Shown one piece after another: positions 1-7,293 of a stretch of 57,656 nt of DNA. The position numbers and the translations under genes are program-made. This DNA is from a virus. The notes beneath the pieces were generated by a model. The model saw nothing but the letters and a program-made list of their open reading frames with translations, was not told where the DNA came from and did not search any database. Each line of letters begins with the position of its first letter. Within the stretch, counting starts at the first letter, position 1. The stretch spans positions 1 to 57,656 of the IMG/VR virus record IMGVR_UViG_3300015371_000042; one strand, given 5' to 3'.

Positions 1-304
1 AGGCGTGGCGGCGGGTATCGCGGCCGTCCTCGGGGCCGGGGTGCTGCCAGAGGGTGCCGTAGGGCTTTTCGACGGCGACGAGGCCGACGGTGGCGGGGTC
101 GACGCAGCGGCGGTCTATGCCGAACTTGCCGACGCGGTGCTTGTCGGCTGCGCTGTCGGTGCTGAAGGTTCGGTGGCAGCCCTCGGCGGGGCAGTGGGCG
201 CGGCCGGTGCCGGTCCACCAGGCGCCGCAGGTGTGGGTGATGGCTTGGTACGGGAGTTCGGCGGGCTGGGTGTCGACGGCTTCGGGGGTGACGGTGTCTG
301 TCAC
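1..304 (-). CDS. FDXHR-like zinc-binding protein (3' part cut by window edge)
   Basis: A GTG at 304 preceded by GGAAGGACC opens a frame that runs off the left edge. The visible ~101 residues contain CGAWW, then HCPAEGCHRTF, then HR and RRC. This Cys/His order resembles the small FDXHR-type putative zinc-binding proteins of actinophages. The family has no known biochemical role. It is the most distal gene seen in the early operon. The 90 bases between it and the next gene hold nothing recognisable. Confidence 0.6.
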   Translation of the reverse strand, partial: MTDTVTPEAVDTQPAELPYQAITHTCGAWWTGTGRAHCPAEGCHRTFSTDSAADKHRVGKFGIDRRCVDPATVGLVAVEKPYGTLWQHPGPEDGRDTRRHA

Positions 305-393
305 GGATGGTCCTTCCGGGTCCAGAGGAAATTGGTGGAGCGCTTCGGGGGTTGGATGCGACCGGTCGTCGGGTCGGAGGTCTGTTGCGGCGC

Positions 394-636
394 TCAGGCG
401 GCGGCCCATGCGGGGCGCTGTGGAGGCCTGTACCGCTCCGGCTGCTCCCCGAGGGCGTCGAGAGCGGTTGAGGCCGCCAGCGCGCCACTCAGGGCCTCCC
501 GTGCGGCGTTCACGGGCGCTGCGACCGCCACAACCACCGCGTACACGGCTGTCACTGCTACGGCGGCTGTGAGGACGATCCACGCGAGGAGCGCCCAGCC
601 GAGGGTGAACGCGGTGTCGACGGCATCGGCGATCAC
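394..636 (-). CDS. small membrane protein
   Basis: An 80-residue protein starting at GTG 636, which overlaps the stop of the upstream gene by four bases (GTGA). A single hydrophobic stretch (about residues 8-40, rich in Ala, Val and Leu) should form one long or two short membrane helices. The polar C-terminus ends in Arg/Pro-rich sequence. The function is unknown. The overlap suggests translational coupling to the gene before it. Confidence 0.55.
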   Translation of the reverse strand: MIADAVDTAFTLGWALLAWIVLTAAVAVTAVYAVVVAVAAPVNAAREALSGALAASTALDALGEQPERYRPPQRPAWAAA

Positions 637-1100
637 TCGGACTCCTCGGTGCGCTCGGCCTCGACGATCACCCGGGTCGTGCGGCGGGCGAGCCGGAACA
701 CAACCTCCGGCTGCATGCGGCGGCGCGCGGCTAGCCTCTCCACCACGAACTCCGCGTCGGTGGACGTGCTGCTGCATTGCTCCCAGCTGCCGTCGGGCTG
801 CTGGCCCTGGACGAAGTACTCGACGGTGGTGCGTCGGTCCTCGAAGTCGGCGCTGACGGTCGGGTACAGGTCGGGCATGGCGAGGCAGGCGTCGATCACC
901 AGGGCCATGGTCTGCGAGTCCTTGGGTGCACCTTCGCTGCGGTCGCGCATGAGGCCCTGGACGTAGCCCATAACGGCGGCGTCGTGGAAGAGGCCGCGTT
1001 CGTAGTCGCTGAGGGCGTTAAGGAAGGCGTCGACTTCGGCGGCGCGCTGCTTCTCGCGTGTGGCGAAGTAGGCGAGCAGGGGCTCGGGGATCTCAGCCAC
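633..1100 (-). CDS. hypothetical early protein
   Basis: A 155-residue protein. The GTG start at 1100 lies eight bases inside the end of the upstream gene; longer in-frame extensions upstream are shadow sequence. The N-terminal half is predicted helical (LLAYFATREKQRAAEVDAF region). The C-terminal half looks beta-rich and contains WEQC and two Arg-rich segments. I recognise no domain. Context only says it belongs to the phage early operon. Confidence 0.6.
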   Translation of the reverse strand: MAEIPEPLLAYFATREKQRAAEVDAFLNALSDYERGLFHDAAVMGYVQGLMRDRSEGAPKDSQTMALVIDACLAMPDLYPTVSADFEDRRTTVEYFVQGQQPDGSWEQCSSTSTDAEFVVERLAARRRMQPEVVFRLARRTTRVIVEAERTEESE

Positions 1101-1968
1101 GGCTGATCTCCTCGTCGGTCTGCACGCCAGCAGACGCGGCGGCGGGCCGGTCCCACTTGGCGCGGATCCGGTCGGCCTCGCCCGGATTCCACGGGCGCAC
1201 CGTCCACTCGCCGTCGAACGGGCCCGCGCCATCGACGGGGATCTCCTCGCCGACGTGGTCCCATGCGGGCTGACCGCAGCGGTCGCAGGTCGCGAAGGAC
1301 TGGCCGATCCACCGGAAGCCCTCGCACACCGGCGGCGGTTCGGACTGCGGCTCCGAGGGCTGGGTCTCGGCGGCCATACGGCGCAGAAACCCAACAGCTC
1401 CACGCCATCCGGCCACGGTGCGACTGGTGGGCCCGTGCAGGGCGATGAACTCGGCGAGGTCGTCGGCGGCTTCCCGCAGTACGTCGGCTCGGGTGGTGGT
1501 CGTGTCCTCGGACCCGGCAGGCGCGTCGTCGCCCATGAGGGCGGAGGTGATCAGCCCTCGGTACTCAAGGGCGCTGCGGCCTAGGACGGCCTCCGTCTCC
1601 AGCACCGCGCGGACTCGCTCCATGGCGGCCCCGTCCGCAGACGGCGGCAGCACCCCCAGCACCGCATCAGCCATGTACGCGACTGCGTCGGCTTCGGTCA
1701 TCCCACCGAGCCCGGGACGGCGCGCCTCGTACAGCGCTTGGATGATGCGGTCGCGGTCGGTGCTGGTGGGCGGTACGGCAACCAGCCCGGCAGGAACGGC
1801 GGCAAGCAGCGCCTCCACATCGCCGCGAGTCGGCGCATAGCAGGCGCGGGGCCAGTCCTCGGAGCGGAAATGCTCGCTGTAGGCGATCTCTCCTCCCAGA
1901 GTCTGAGCGGTCGGTAGGAGCCGCAAGTAGGTGCGGATACGGGCAGCGGCGGCCTGCGGGTTGTTCAT
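1093..1968 (-). CDS. hypothetical protein with C-terminal Cys cluster
   Basis: A 291-residue protein. ATG 1968 follows an excellent GGAGGAACC ribosome-binding site, so I prefer it to the longer frame. The N-terminal ~200 residues are helical and acidic and look like a nucleic-acid-modification accessory protein, but match no family I know. Near the C-terminus the motif CDRCGQPAWDH could bind one zinc. It heads a short sub-operon after a ~80-base gap and overlaps the next gene. Confidence 0.6.
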   Translation of the reverse strand: MNNPQAAAARIRTYLRLLPTAQTLGGEIAYSEHFRSEDWPRACYAPTRGDVEALLAAVPAGLVAVPPTSTDRDRIIQALYEARRPGLGGMTEADAVAYMADAVLGVLPPSADGAAMERVRAVLETEAVLGRSALEYRGLITSALMGDDAPAGSEDTTTTRADVLREAADDLAEFIALHGPTSRTVAGWRGAVGFLRRMAAETQPSEPQSEPPPVCEGFRWIGQSFATCDRCGQPAWDHVGEEIPVDGAGPFDGEWTVRPWNPGEADRIRAKWDRPAAASAGVQTDEEISRG

Positions 1969-2049
1969 GGTTCCTCCGGGTCGGGTCGATACGGTGGCGG
2001 GGCCGGCCGGGCGTGTTAGGCGCACGCCCGGCCGGTCCTTCGTGGGTGG

Positions 2050-2814
2050 TCACGCGGCGGGCAGGGTGAGCGCGTCGAGACGACGGGCAGCGGCTTCGCA
2101 GTACTCCTCGCGGGCTTCGATGCCGATCGCGTGCCGGCCGGACTGGCGCGCCGCGTCCAACGTGCTGCCGGAGCCCATGAACGGATCGACGACCAAGCCG
2201 CCTTCGGGGCAGGCGTAGCGGATCAGCGGATCGAGGATGCCGAGCGGCTTCTCCGTCGGGTGAATGCTGCGGCTGTGCATCGACCGGACCCGCTGTACGG
2301 ATCGCGGGATACGCATGCCGTCGTCGTCCCAGCGGTGCACACCGATCTCTCCGGTGTGCGGTGTGGTGGCACGGACAGCGGATCCGCTGCGTTTGGTGGA
2401 GTTGCCGCGTTCGCGCTGGACCTCGTGGTGCACGTCGCGCCAGTCGCCGCGGTACCAGTGGGTGGCGATCTCATGGACGCGCTTGAAGCGGTCGGCGGCG
2501 AAGCCGGAGCCGTTGTGCTTCTCCCAGATGATGTCCTGCGAGAGCTTCCAGCCGGACGCGGCGAACTCCGGGTAGTGGTCCATGAAGGTGCGCATGCTGC
2601 CGAAGCACCACATTGACGGGGCGATGCCGACGATCCATTCGGGCCAGCCCTTGGGCCAGCGGTCCCAGTCGAGGCTGGTCTCCTGGTACGGCGGGTCGGT
2701 GACAATGCAGTCGGCCTGCAGTCCGAGCGCGGGCAGGACTTCCCGCATGTCGCCGTGGTAGATGGCGAGTCCGGCGTCTTCGTCGTGCCAGTAGGGCTCG
2801 GTCATGGCGTTCAC
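2050..2814 (-). CDS. DNA methyltransferase (N4-C/N6-A type, beta order)
   Basis: A 254-residue protein with the catalytic TDPPY motif (residues 39-43) placed before the SAM-binding DPFMGSGST motif (about 210-218). This is the order of beta-class amino-methyltransferases (N6_N4_Mtase family). HPTEKPLGILDPLI and the GIEARE segment are further family signatures. There is no restriction endonuclease next to it, so it is probably a solitary phage modification enzyme that protects or marks phage DNA. The GTG at 2814 overlaps the previous stop (GTGA); ATG 2805 is an alternative. Target specificity cannot be read from sequence. Confidence 0.9.
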   Translation of the reverse strand: MNAMTEPYWHDEDAGLAIYHGDMREVLPALGLQADCIVTDPPYQETSLDWDRWPKGWPEWIVGIAPSMWCFGSMRTFMDHYPEFAASGWKLSQDIIWEKHNGSGFAADRFKRVHEIATHWYRGDWRDVHHEVQRERGNSTKRSGSAVRATTPHTGEIGVHRWDDDGMRIPRSVQRVRSMHSRSIHPTEKPLGILDPLIRYACPEGGLVVDPFMGSGSTLDAARQSGRHAIGIEAREEYCEAAARRLDALTLPAA

Positions 2815-3074
2815 TGGCCCGTCTCGGCCACAGCCGCAACAGCAGCGGGACGGGCGGCCAGGTCGGCGCGGAGCCGCTCGATCGTGGCGCGCATCCGCTT
2901 CATCGCCGTCTCGTCCTCGCGGTGCCAGCGGATCAACTTCTCGACCTCGGCACGGGAGTCCCGGAGCGCGGCGAGCAGCAGCCGCCCCGTCGCGAGGTCG
3001 ATGCGTGCACCGGTTTCGGCGGCGGCGTCGAAGACCGCCTCAACCTCGTCGAGGTCGAGCGGGGTGTGGGTCAT
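2811..3074 (-). CDS. small coiled-coil protein
   Basis: An 87-residue protein starting at ATG 3074 behind AAGGGAACC. It is almost entirely alpha-helical, with heptad-like spacing in residues 38-75 (Glu/Arg/Leu rich), so probably a coiled-coil dimer. It is coupled to the methyltransferase by a GTGA overlap. The function is unknown. The 112 bases upstream of it show no gene. Confidence 0.6.
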   Translation of the reverse strand: MTHTPLDLDEVEAVFDAAAETGARIDLATGRLLLAALRDSRAEVEKLIRWHREDETAMKRMRATIERLRADLAARPAAVAAVAETGQ

Positions 3075-3186
3075 CGGGGTTCCCTTTCGGTAGGTACGCG
3101 GGCGGCGGGTGTAACCCGCTGAGGGGGTGTTGTTTCGGTTGGGTTGCCGGGGGTGCGGTTTTCGGGGCGGCCGGTCGCTGAGCAGG

Positions 3187-3735
3187 TCAGGCGGCGAGGG
3201 CCGTTGCGGGCGTGCGCCGTTCGGCGTCGTCGGTGACGTGGCTGGGCTTGATGCAGCCGTTGTAGCCGCAGTTCGCCACGACCCGGCCTTCCGGGTGACG
3301 GCCGCGGTCTGCGGCGAACAAGATCTGCGCCGGGGTGTACGGCTTGCCGTCGATCTGCGGCCACCGGGGGCCGTCCCAGTCGAGGTGGCCGCCGAAGACG
3401 CGCACGGCGTACCGGTCGGCGTACTCGCGGACCGTGCGCGGCCTCGACGCTGGCCGACCGTTGCGGGCTTGGGCGACTTGGGCCGCGACAGCGTCCTCGG
3501 ACAGGCCGCGGCGGGCGATGGCGCGCTGCAGCGACGCCCGCTCCGCCTCCGTCAGACCGCCACGGATGCCGCCCTGGCCGCTATCGAGGGCGTCTTGCAG
3601 GCAGGCGTCGGCGACGGGGCAGCGACGGCATACGGCCTTCGCCTCCTCGATCACCCGCAGCCCGGCGGAACCGTCGGGGTGGAACAGGTCCGGGTCCTCG
3701 GTGCGGCAGGCGGCGGCATCGGTCCAGGCGTTCAC
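3187..3735 (-). CDS. WhiB-family protein with C-terminal HNH-like domain
   Basis: 182 residues. The first ~80 are a WhiB-like Fe-S domain: C9, then VCRRCPVADAC with the CxxC spacing, then GIRGG, the turn found before the basic tail. WhiB proteins bind a 4Fe-4S cluster and partner with the primary sigma factor; phage copies are known to interfere with host WhiB2. Usual phage WhiB proteins are ~80-110 residues. Here a further ~100 residues contain WDGPRWPQIDG and CGYNGCIKPSHV, resembling an HNH-type zinc or nuclease core. The catalytic HNH triad is not obvious. The start is GTG 3735 in a GTGA overlap. Confidence 0.85.
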   Translation of the reverse strand: MNAWTDAAACRTEDPDLFHPDGSAGLRVIEEAKAVCRRCPVADACLQDALDSGQGGIRGGLTEAERASLQRAIARRGLSEDAVAAQVAQARNGRPASRPRTVREYADRYAVRVFGGHLDWDGPRWPQIDGKPYTPAQILFAADRGRHPEGRVVANCGYNGCIKPSHVTDDAERRTPATALAA

Positions 3736-4487
3736 GCGGCGGTTCCTTCCTGGGGTCGGCGGACGGTGCTGCTGGCAGGGTTGCCGCTATCCGGCTGGCG
3801 GGTCCACTGCTGGAACCGGTCCGGGATCTCAAGGCCGAACGCCCGGTACTCCTCGGTGAGGTAGCCGTTGAACTCGTCCCGGTGGGCTTTGATCAGCCGG
3901 TCGACGGCGAGCTCTCCAGCGTGGACACGGAGCTCCTTCGCCGTCGCGCCCATTGCCGCCGCCGTCTCGGCGTCGCGGCGGCGGGAGTCCTGGCGGCGGG
4001 TCATCTCGACGTGGACTTCGGAGCGGCGCCGGCGGCATTCGGTGATCCGTTTGGTGAGATGTTCGCGGTGGTCGAGGCCACGCTTGCGCCAGTCGACGCC
4101 GGCAAGGGATTTGTCGTCGCGCCGGTCGTGGAGCTGCTGCTCGATGTCGCGGATGAGTTCGCCGAGTTGCCGCTGCCAGCGCTTGAGGTTGCGGGGGTGG
4201 CGGAGCGCGGCCCGCTCATCGCGGTCGCCGTTGTTGCGGACATCTGCGGCGACGATCTCCCGGAAGTCGATGTCGGGGATCGAGTTGAGGCGTTCGATGG
4301 CGGGCTGGCTGGCCGAGGACGGCTCGGGGATGATCTCGGCCGGGGGTTTGGTGAGGTGCCACCAGGTGCAGGCGCATTCGTAGGGGCGCATCGGGAGGCC
4401 GGTGCGCAGGGCGGTGCGGGCCGCGGCGGTCTCGGCTGCGCCCTGGGTCGCGTAGCGGGCCTTCGTCGGGTTCGGGCATGCAGTCAT
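3732..4487 (-). CDS. Cys/His-motif protein with coiled coil
   Basis: A 251-residue protein from ATG 4487 (TGATG overlap with the upstream stop). Near the N-terminus is PYECACTWWHLT, a version of the C-x-C..WHLT motif common in small actinophage proteins. Residues ~95-200 are highly charged and helical (Arg/Glu/Asp rich) and probably form a coiled coil. The role is unknown. It precedes the WhiB gene in an unbroken coupled string. Confidence 0.6.
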   Translation of the reverse strand: MTACPNPTKARYATQGAAETAAARTALRTGLPMRPYECACTWWHLTKPPAEIIPEPSSASQPAIERLNSIPDIDFREIVAADVRNNGDRDERAALRHPRNLKRWQRQLGELIRDIEQQLHDRRDDKSLAGVDWRKRGLDHREHLTKRITECRRRRSEVHVEMTRRQDSRRRDAETAAAMGATAKELRVHAGELAVDRLIKAHRDEFNGYLTEEYRAFGLEIPDRFQQWTRQPDSGNPASSTVRRPQEGTAA

Positions 4488-4702
4488 CAGGCGGCCTCGC
4501 CCTCGATGACGCGGAGCTTCGGCTTGCCGGTGCCGCGGCCTTCGAGCCGGTCCAACTCGGCTTCGAGGGTGGCGAGGTGGGCGGCCTGCTCCTCCGGCGT
4601 CCACATGGGGGCGGGCTCGGCGTTGCGGCGACGGGCGGGGCGCGCGTGGCCGAACGTGCCGGTCGGCAGGGCCTCGGCCATGAGGCGCTCGTAGGCGTTC
4701 AT
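4487..4702 (-). CDS. small hypothetical protein
   Basis: 71 residues from ATG 4702, sharing four bases (ATGA) with the upstream stop. The middle segment EEQAAHLATLEAELDRLEG is a short helix of coiled-coil type; both ends are polar. I do not recognise it. Its reality rests on exact coupling to both neighbours and the strongly biased codon use. Confidence 0.55.
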   Translation of the reverse strand: MNAYERLMAEALPTGTFGHARPARRRNAEPAPMWTPEEQAAHLATLEAELDRLEGRGTGKPKLRVIEGEAA

Positions 4703-5004
4703 GCGGCGGTGACCTCGGCTTCCGTGTAGCGGCGGGCGTGGACGGTGGTGCGGGCGCGCCCGTCTTCGTGGCAGGGCACTCCGGGGGTGACCTGGCACTG
4801 CGGGCAGCAGGCCGTGGCCTCCACCCACGCGGACCGGCGCTGCGGGTGCGGTTCCGTCAGCAGCCGGCCGGAGGTGCGGAGCTTGCACGGCTTGTGCGCG
4901 GCCACCCCGCAGTGCGGGCAAGCGACGGCGCGGGCCGGGTCCTGCTTGGCGCGCATGAAGTGGCGGAGGCTGTCGGGCATCGGGGCGGAGTGGCGGATGG
5001 TCAC
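4699..5004 (-). CDS. two-zinc-finger small protein
   Basis: 101 residues with two consecutive copies of a CPxCxxxxxxPC...H..R pattern: CPHCGVAAHKPC, and later CPQCQVTPGVPC followed by His and Arg. This finger recurs in many Streptomyces phage and host proteins. The two copies suggest two zinc sites and possible nucleic-acid contact, but no function is established to my knowledge. It overlaps the genes on both sides by four bases. Confidence 0.65.
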   Translation of the reverse strand: MTIRHSAPMPDSLRHFMRAKQDPARAVACPHCGVAAHKPCKLRTSGRLLTEPHPQRRSAWVEATACCPQCQVTPGVPCHEDGRARTTVHARRYTEAEVTAA

Positions 5005-5312
5005 TGGTTCTCCTCGTCGAGTTGCTGGCGTTGTTCGATGCGGTAGCGGCGTACCGCTTCGGCCCAGGCTTCGGGCGGCAGGCTGTGTTCCGGTGGTGGG
5101 CCAGGCGGGGAGCTGCCGGTCGGCCAGGCCCCGGGACGGTGACCGGGAGGCTTCGGCGGGGCGGCCGGCTTTGCAGGACCGTCGCGGCGGGACCGGCCGA
5201 TCTGGATCTGCGCCCGCATCAACGCCCGCAACTCCTCACGGCCCTCAGCACGGACCGCCCGCATGTCGGCCACCTGAATGCCGTCGTCCTCGGGGATCGC
5301 CTCACCGGTCAC
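5001..5312 (-). CDS. Pro-rich hypothetical protein
   Basis: 103 residues with GTG 5312 in a GTGA overlap. The N-terminal third is helical and charged, the centre is a Pro/Gly-rich linker, and the last 30 residues are a Glu/Arg/Gln-rich helix (EAWAEAVRRYRIEQRQQ). The layout suggests a small adaptor with a flexible middle. It directly follows the helicase-loader-like gene, so a role in replication is possible but only inferred. Confidence 0.5.
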   Translation of the reverse strand: MTGEAIPEDDGIQVADMRAVRAEGREELRALMRAQIQIGRSRRDGPAKPAAPPKPPGHRPGAWPTGSSPPGPPPEHSLPPEAWAEAVRRYRIEQRQQLDEENQ

Positions 5313-6061
5313 GACGCGGCCTCCTCGTCGACGATCACGGCGTCCGGGATGTCATCGACCTCGCGGGCCAGGTGCAGGGCGGACCGGGCCTTGATCGCCT
5401 GCTCCTGCTCGGCCAACTGCTCCGCGGTCAGCTCCCGCTCACCCGACGCAGCCCGCAGGCGGGCGGTGTGCGGCTTCAGGCGCGGCTTCCCCAACGGCTG
5501 CTTCGCCGTGCCGCCCGAGCCCTTGCACGGCTTGCCTATCGCCGCATGACAGGCCGGGCACTCGACACCCAGCGGGCCAGAACGACGCACCGAGTCCAGC
5601 AGCTCCGCCTCGGCGGTCTCCTCGTCGTCGACCGTCCGATTGCCCTCCCAGCCGCGCGCCTCCAACTCCGCCATGAACTCGCGGGACGGGCCCCCCTCGA
5701 GAGCCAGCCGGCCAGTGGGCGCCGGGGCCCTCCCAGAGGCGATCGCCTGGACCTGGCCCTTGTAGCGGGCCAGGAACTCGGCCGGCGTCTCATCCGGCAG
5801 CGGCTCGTACTGGAAGTTCTCCAGGCGGGCCGACCGGATCTTCGAGCGGAGGGTGCGGACGTGGTGCGGCAGGATCCACAGCTTCGCCTCGGGATCCTTT
5901 GGTGCGGTCGTGTAGTAGCTCGCGACCGCAGCCTTCGCGTCGTTGTCGAGCGGTACGTCGTGCAGGGCGGCAGCCCAGGCGACGGCGGCGGCAGTGGACG
6001 GCTTGCGGTTGTCGAAAGCCGAGCAGTGGCCGAGCAGTTCAGCGGCTTCTTTCGGGTTCAT
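5309..6061 (-). CDS. putative helicase-loader-like replication protein
   Basis: 250 residues from ATG 6061 (ATGA overlap with the initiator stop). The first ~85 residues (EAAELLGHCSAFDNRKPS, then repeated Ala-rich helices, then WILPHHVRTL) follow the pattern of actinophage loader proteins related to the G39P helicase loader/inhibitor fold. A later CPACHAAIGKPC...H finger and an acidic tail follow. Initiator plus loader adjacency is typical of phage replication modules. The assignment is by pattern and position only. Confidence 0.5.
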   Translation of the reverse strand: MNPKEAAELLGHCSAFDNRKPSTAAAVAWAAALHDVPLDNDAKAAVASYYTTAPKDPEAKLWILPHHVRTLRSKIRSARLENFQYEPLPDETPAEFLARYKGQVQAIASGRAPAPTGRLALEGGPSREFMAELEARGWEGNRTVDDEETAEAELLDSVRRSGPLGVECPACHAAIGKPCKGSGGTAKQPLGKPRLKPHTARLRAASGERELTAEQLAEQEQAIKARSALHLAREVDDIPDAVIVDEEAAS

Positions 6062-7209
6062 GAGGCGTCTCCGGTGTCGAGAGCGGCAGCAACGGCAGCC
6101 CAGCCGTTCACGGTTGCGTCGGTGCCGGTGAGGGGCTGACCGGAAGGGAGGGCAAAGACGTTCGAGGCGCTCTCTGCCTGTCGGATCTCCGAGAAGGCGA
6201 ACTGGAGGGTTCCGGGGCTGACGGGCTTCGAAAGGGACCCAAGCCGCTCGAGGGCTCGCCACAGCTCGTTGGAGTCGGAGCCGTTGGCGAGGGTGTCGGC
6301 GATGACCTTGCGCACCTGGCGCTTGTTGTAGGCGTTGCCGCGGGCGTAGCGGTCGAGGAAGGCGTCGGTCATCCGGTCTTCGATGGCCCTCTCGCCCGTC
6401 TGCACGACGGCGGGGCTGCCGGACGACTGCCGGGGGGGAGGGGGGGTTCCCTTCCCTTCCCTGTTCCCTTCCCTTCCCTTCCCTTCCGTCAGTGAATGGT
6501 TCAGTGAAGAAATCTCACCGTCTGCACTCATGGAGGGCTCAGTGTTGGACGGAGAGTCAGATTTGTTCAGTGAGTCATTCACTGAACGGTTCACTGACTC
6601 ATTCAGTGAGTCTTCAAGTCCGGCGAGACCGGCGGGAGGAAAGAACTCCTCCTCCTCGGAGGAGCCGCGCCGGCTTCGCGCACACGTCTGGTGCGTGGCG
6701 CGGACGTTGGAAGGGTGATCGGTGCCCCCCGCGGCCACCGGACGGATGTGGTCGACGACCAGGTTGTGGTCGTCGTTGACGACGATTCGCTGCGGGATCT
6801 CCCCGCCACACAGTTGGCACGTCCACGCGTCGCGACGGGCGTACATCTCGCGCGTCTGCCAGGACCCCAGCGAGGGCGGAGGCAGCTTGCTCTTCTGCGG
6901 CCGGTTGATGCGCTGGTGCTTGCGGAAGTTGACGACTAGCGCCATCTGCTGGCGGGCCACTCCCGCGATGAATGGGAAGACGAGGCCAGCGTCAGCGAGG
7001 CACTGCATGATCTTGCCGACTTCGCTGGGGCCGAGGTCGTCGTCGTACATGAAGGCCTGTGCCTTGATGTACGACGGCGTCCAGCGCAGGATCCCTTCGT
7101 CGTCCGCCATGTTGAAGGTGGCGATGAAGAGCAGCCGGGCGTCGCGCGGCATAACGCCGAGGAGCTCGTCCTCCCAAAACTCGGGCTTCACAGTGCGAAT
7201 GCGCGGCAT
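6058..7209 (-). CDS. phage replication initiator (DnaD/replisome-organiser type) with internal HNH motif
   Basis: 383 residues from ATG 7209 behind GGAAGACC. The N-terminus RIRTVKPEFWEDE with LLFIATFNMADDEGILRW is the winged-helix signature of actinophage replisome organisers that bind the origin. Residues ~125-180 hold an HNH-like motif (CQLCGG ... DHIRPVAAGG ... HQTCARS). The next ~80 residues are low complexity and encoded by origin-like DNA repeats. The C-terminal ~100 residues, with helices like KRQVRKVIADTL, probably contact the helicase or loader. The gene precedes the loader-like gene with a 4-base overlap. Confidence 0.75.
   Translation of the reverse strand: MPRIRTVKPEFWEDELLGVMPRDARLLFIATFNMADDEGILRWTPSYIKAQAFMYDDDLGPSEVGKIMQCLADAGLVFPFIAGVARQQMALVVNFRKHQRINRPQKSKLPPPSLGSWQTREMYARRDAWTCQLCGGEIPQRIVVNDDHNLVVDHIRPVAAGGTDHPSNVRATHQTCARSRRGSSEEEEFFPPAGLAGLEDSLNESVNRSVNDSLNKSDSPSNTEPSMSADGEISSLNHSLTEGKGREGNREGKGTPPPPRQSSGSPAVVQTGERAIEDRMTDAFLDRYARGNAYNKRQVRKVIADTLANGSDSNELWRALERLGSLSKPVSPGTLQFAFSEIRQAESASNVFALPSGQPLTGTDATVNGWAAVAAALDTGDAS
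6447..6610. repeat. iteron cluster and polypyrimidine tract inside the initiator gene: candidate replication origin
   Basis: Positions 6447-6487 are a run of TTCCC units, an almost pure pyrimidine strand. Next come seven copies of a TTCAGTGA-type element in both orientations, at about 6488, 6500, 6538, 6566, 6578 (inverted), 6590 (inverted) and 6602. The last four are spaced exactly 12 bp apart, and the first pair is also 12 bp apart. In the protein this gives a four-residue S-(L/V)-N-x repeat. Lambda O carries its ori iterons inside the O gene in the same way. Confidence 0.65.
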
Positions 7210-7260
7210 GTGACGGTCTTCCTTCGAGCGTTACGGATAGGGTTCCGGCGCGGGATCAGG

Positions 7261-7288
7261 GGTGGGGCTGCCAGCACGCGGCCCCACC
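7261..7288 (-). terminator. hairpin after the ParB-DUF5131 gene
   Basis: Perfect 8-bp arms GGTGGGGC (7261-7268) and GCCCCACC (7281-7288) with a 12-base loop. It lies six bases downstream of the stop of the minus-strand gene. No T-run follows, as is common in high-GC bacteria. It may separate the TcmP/ParB block from the replication genes. Confidence 0.45.
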
Positions 7289-7293
7289 TGCGG

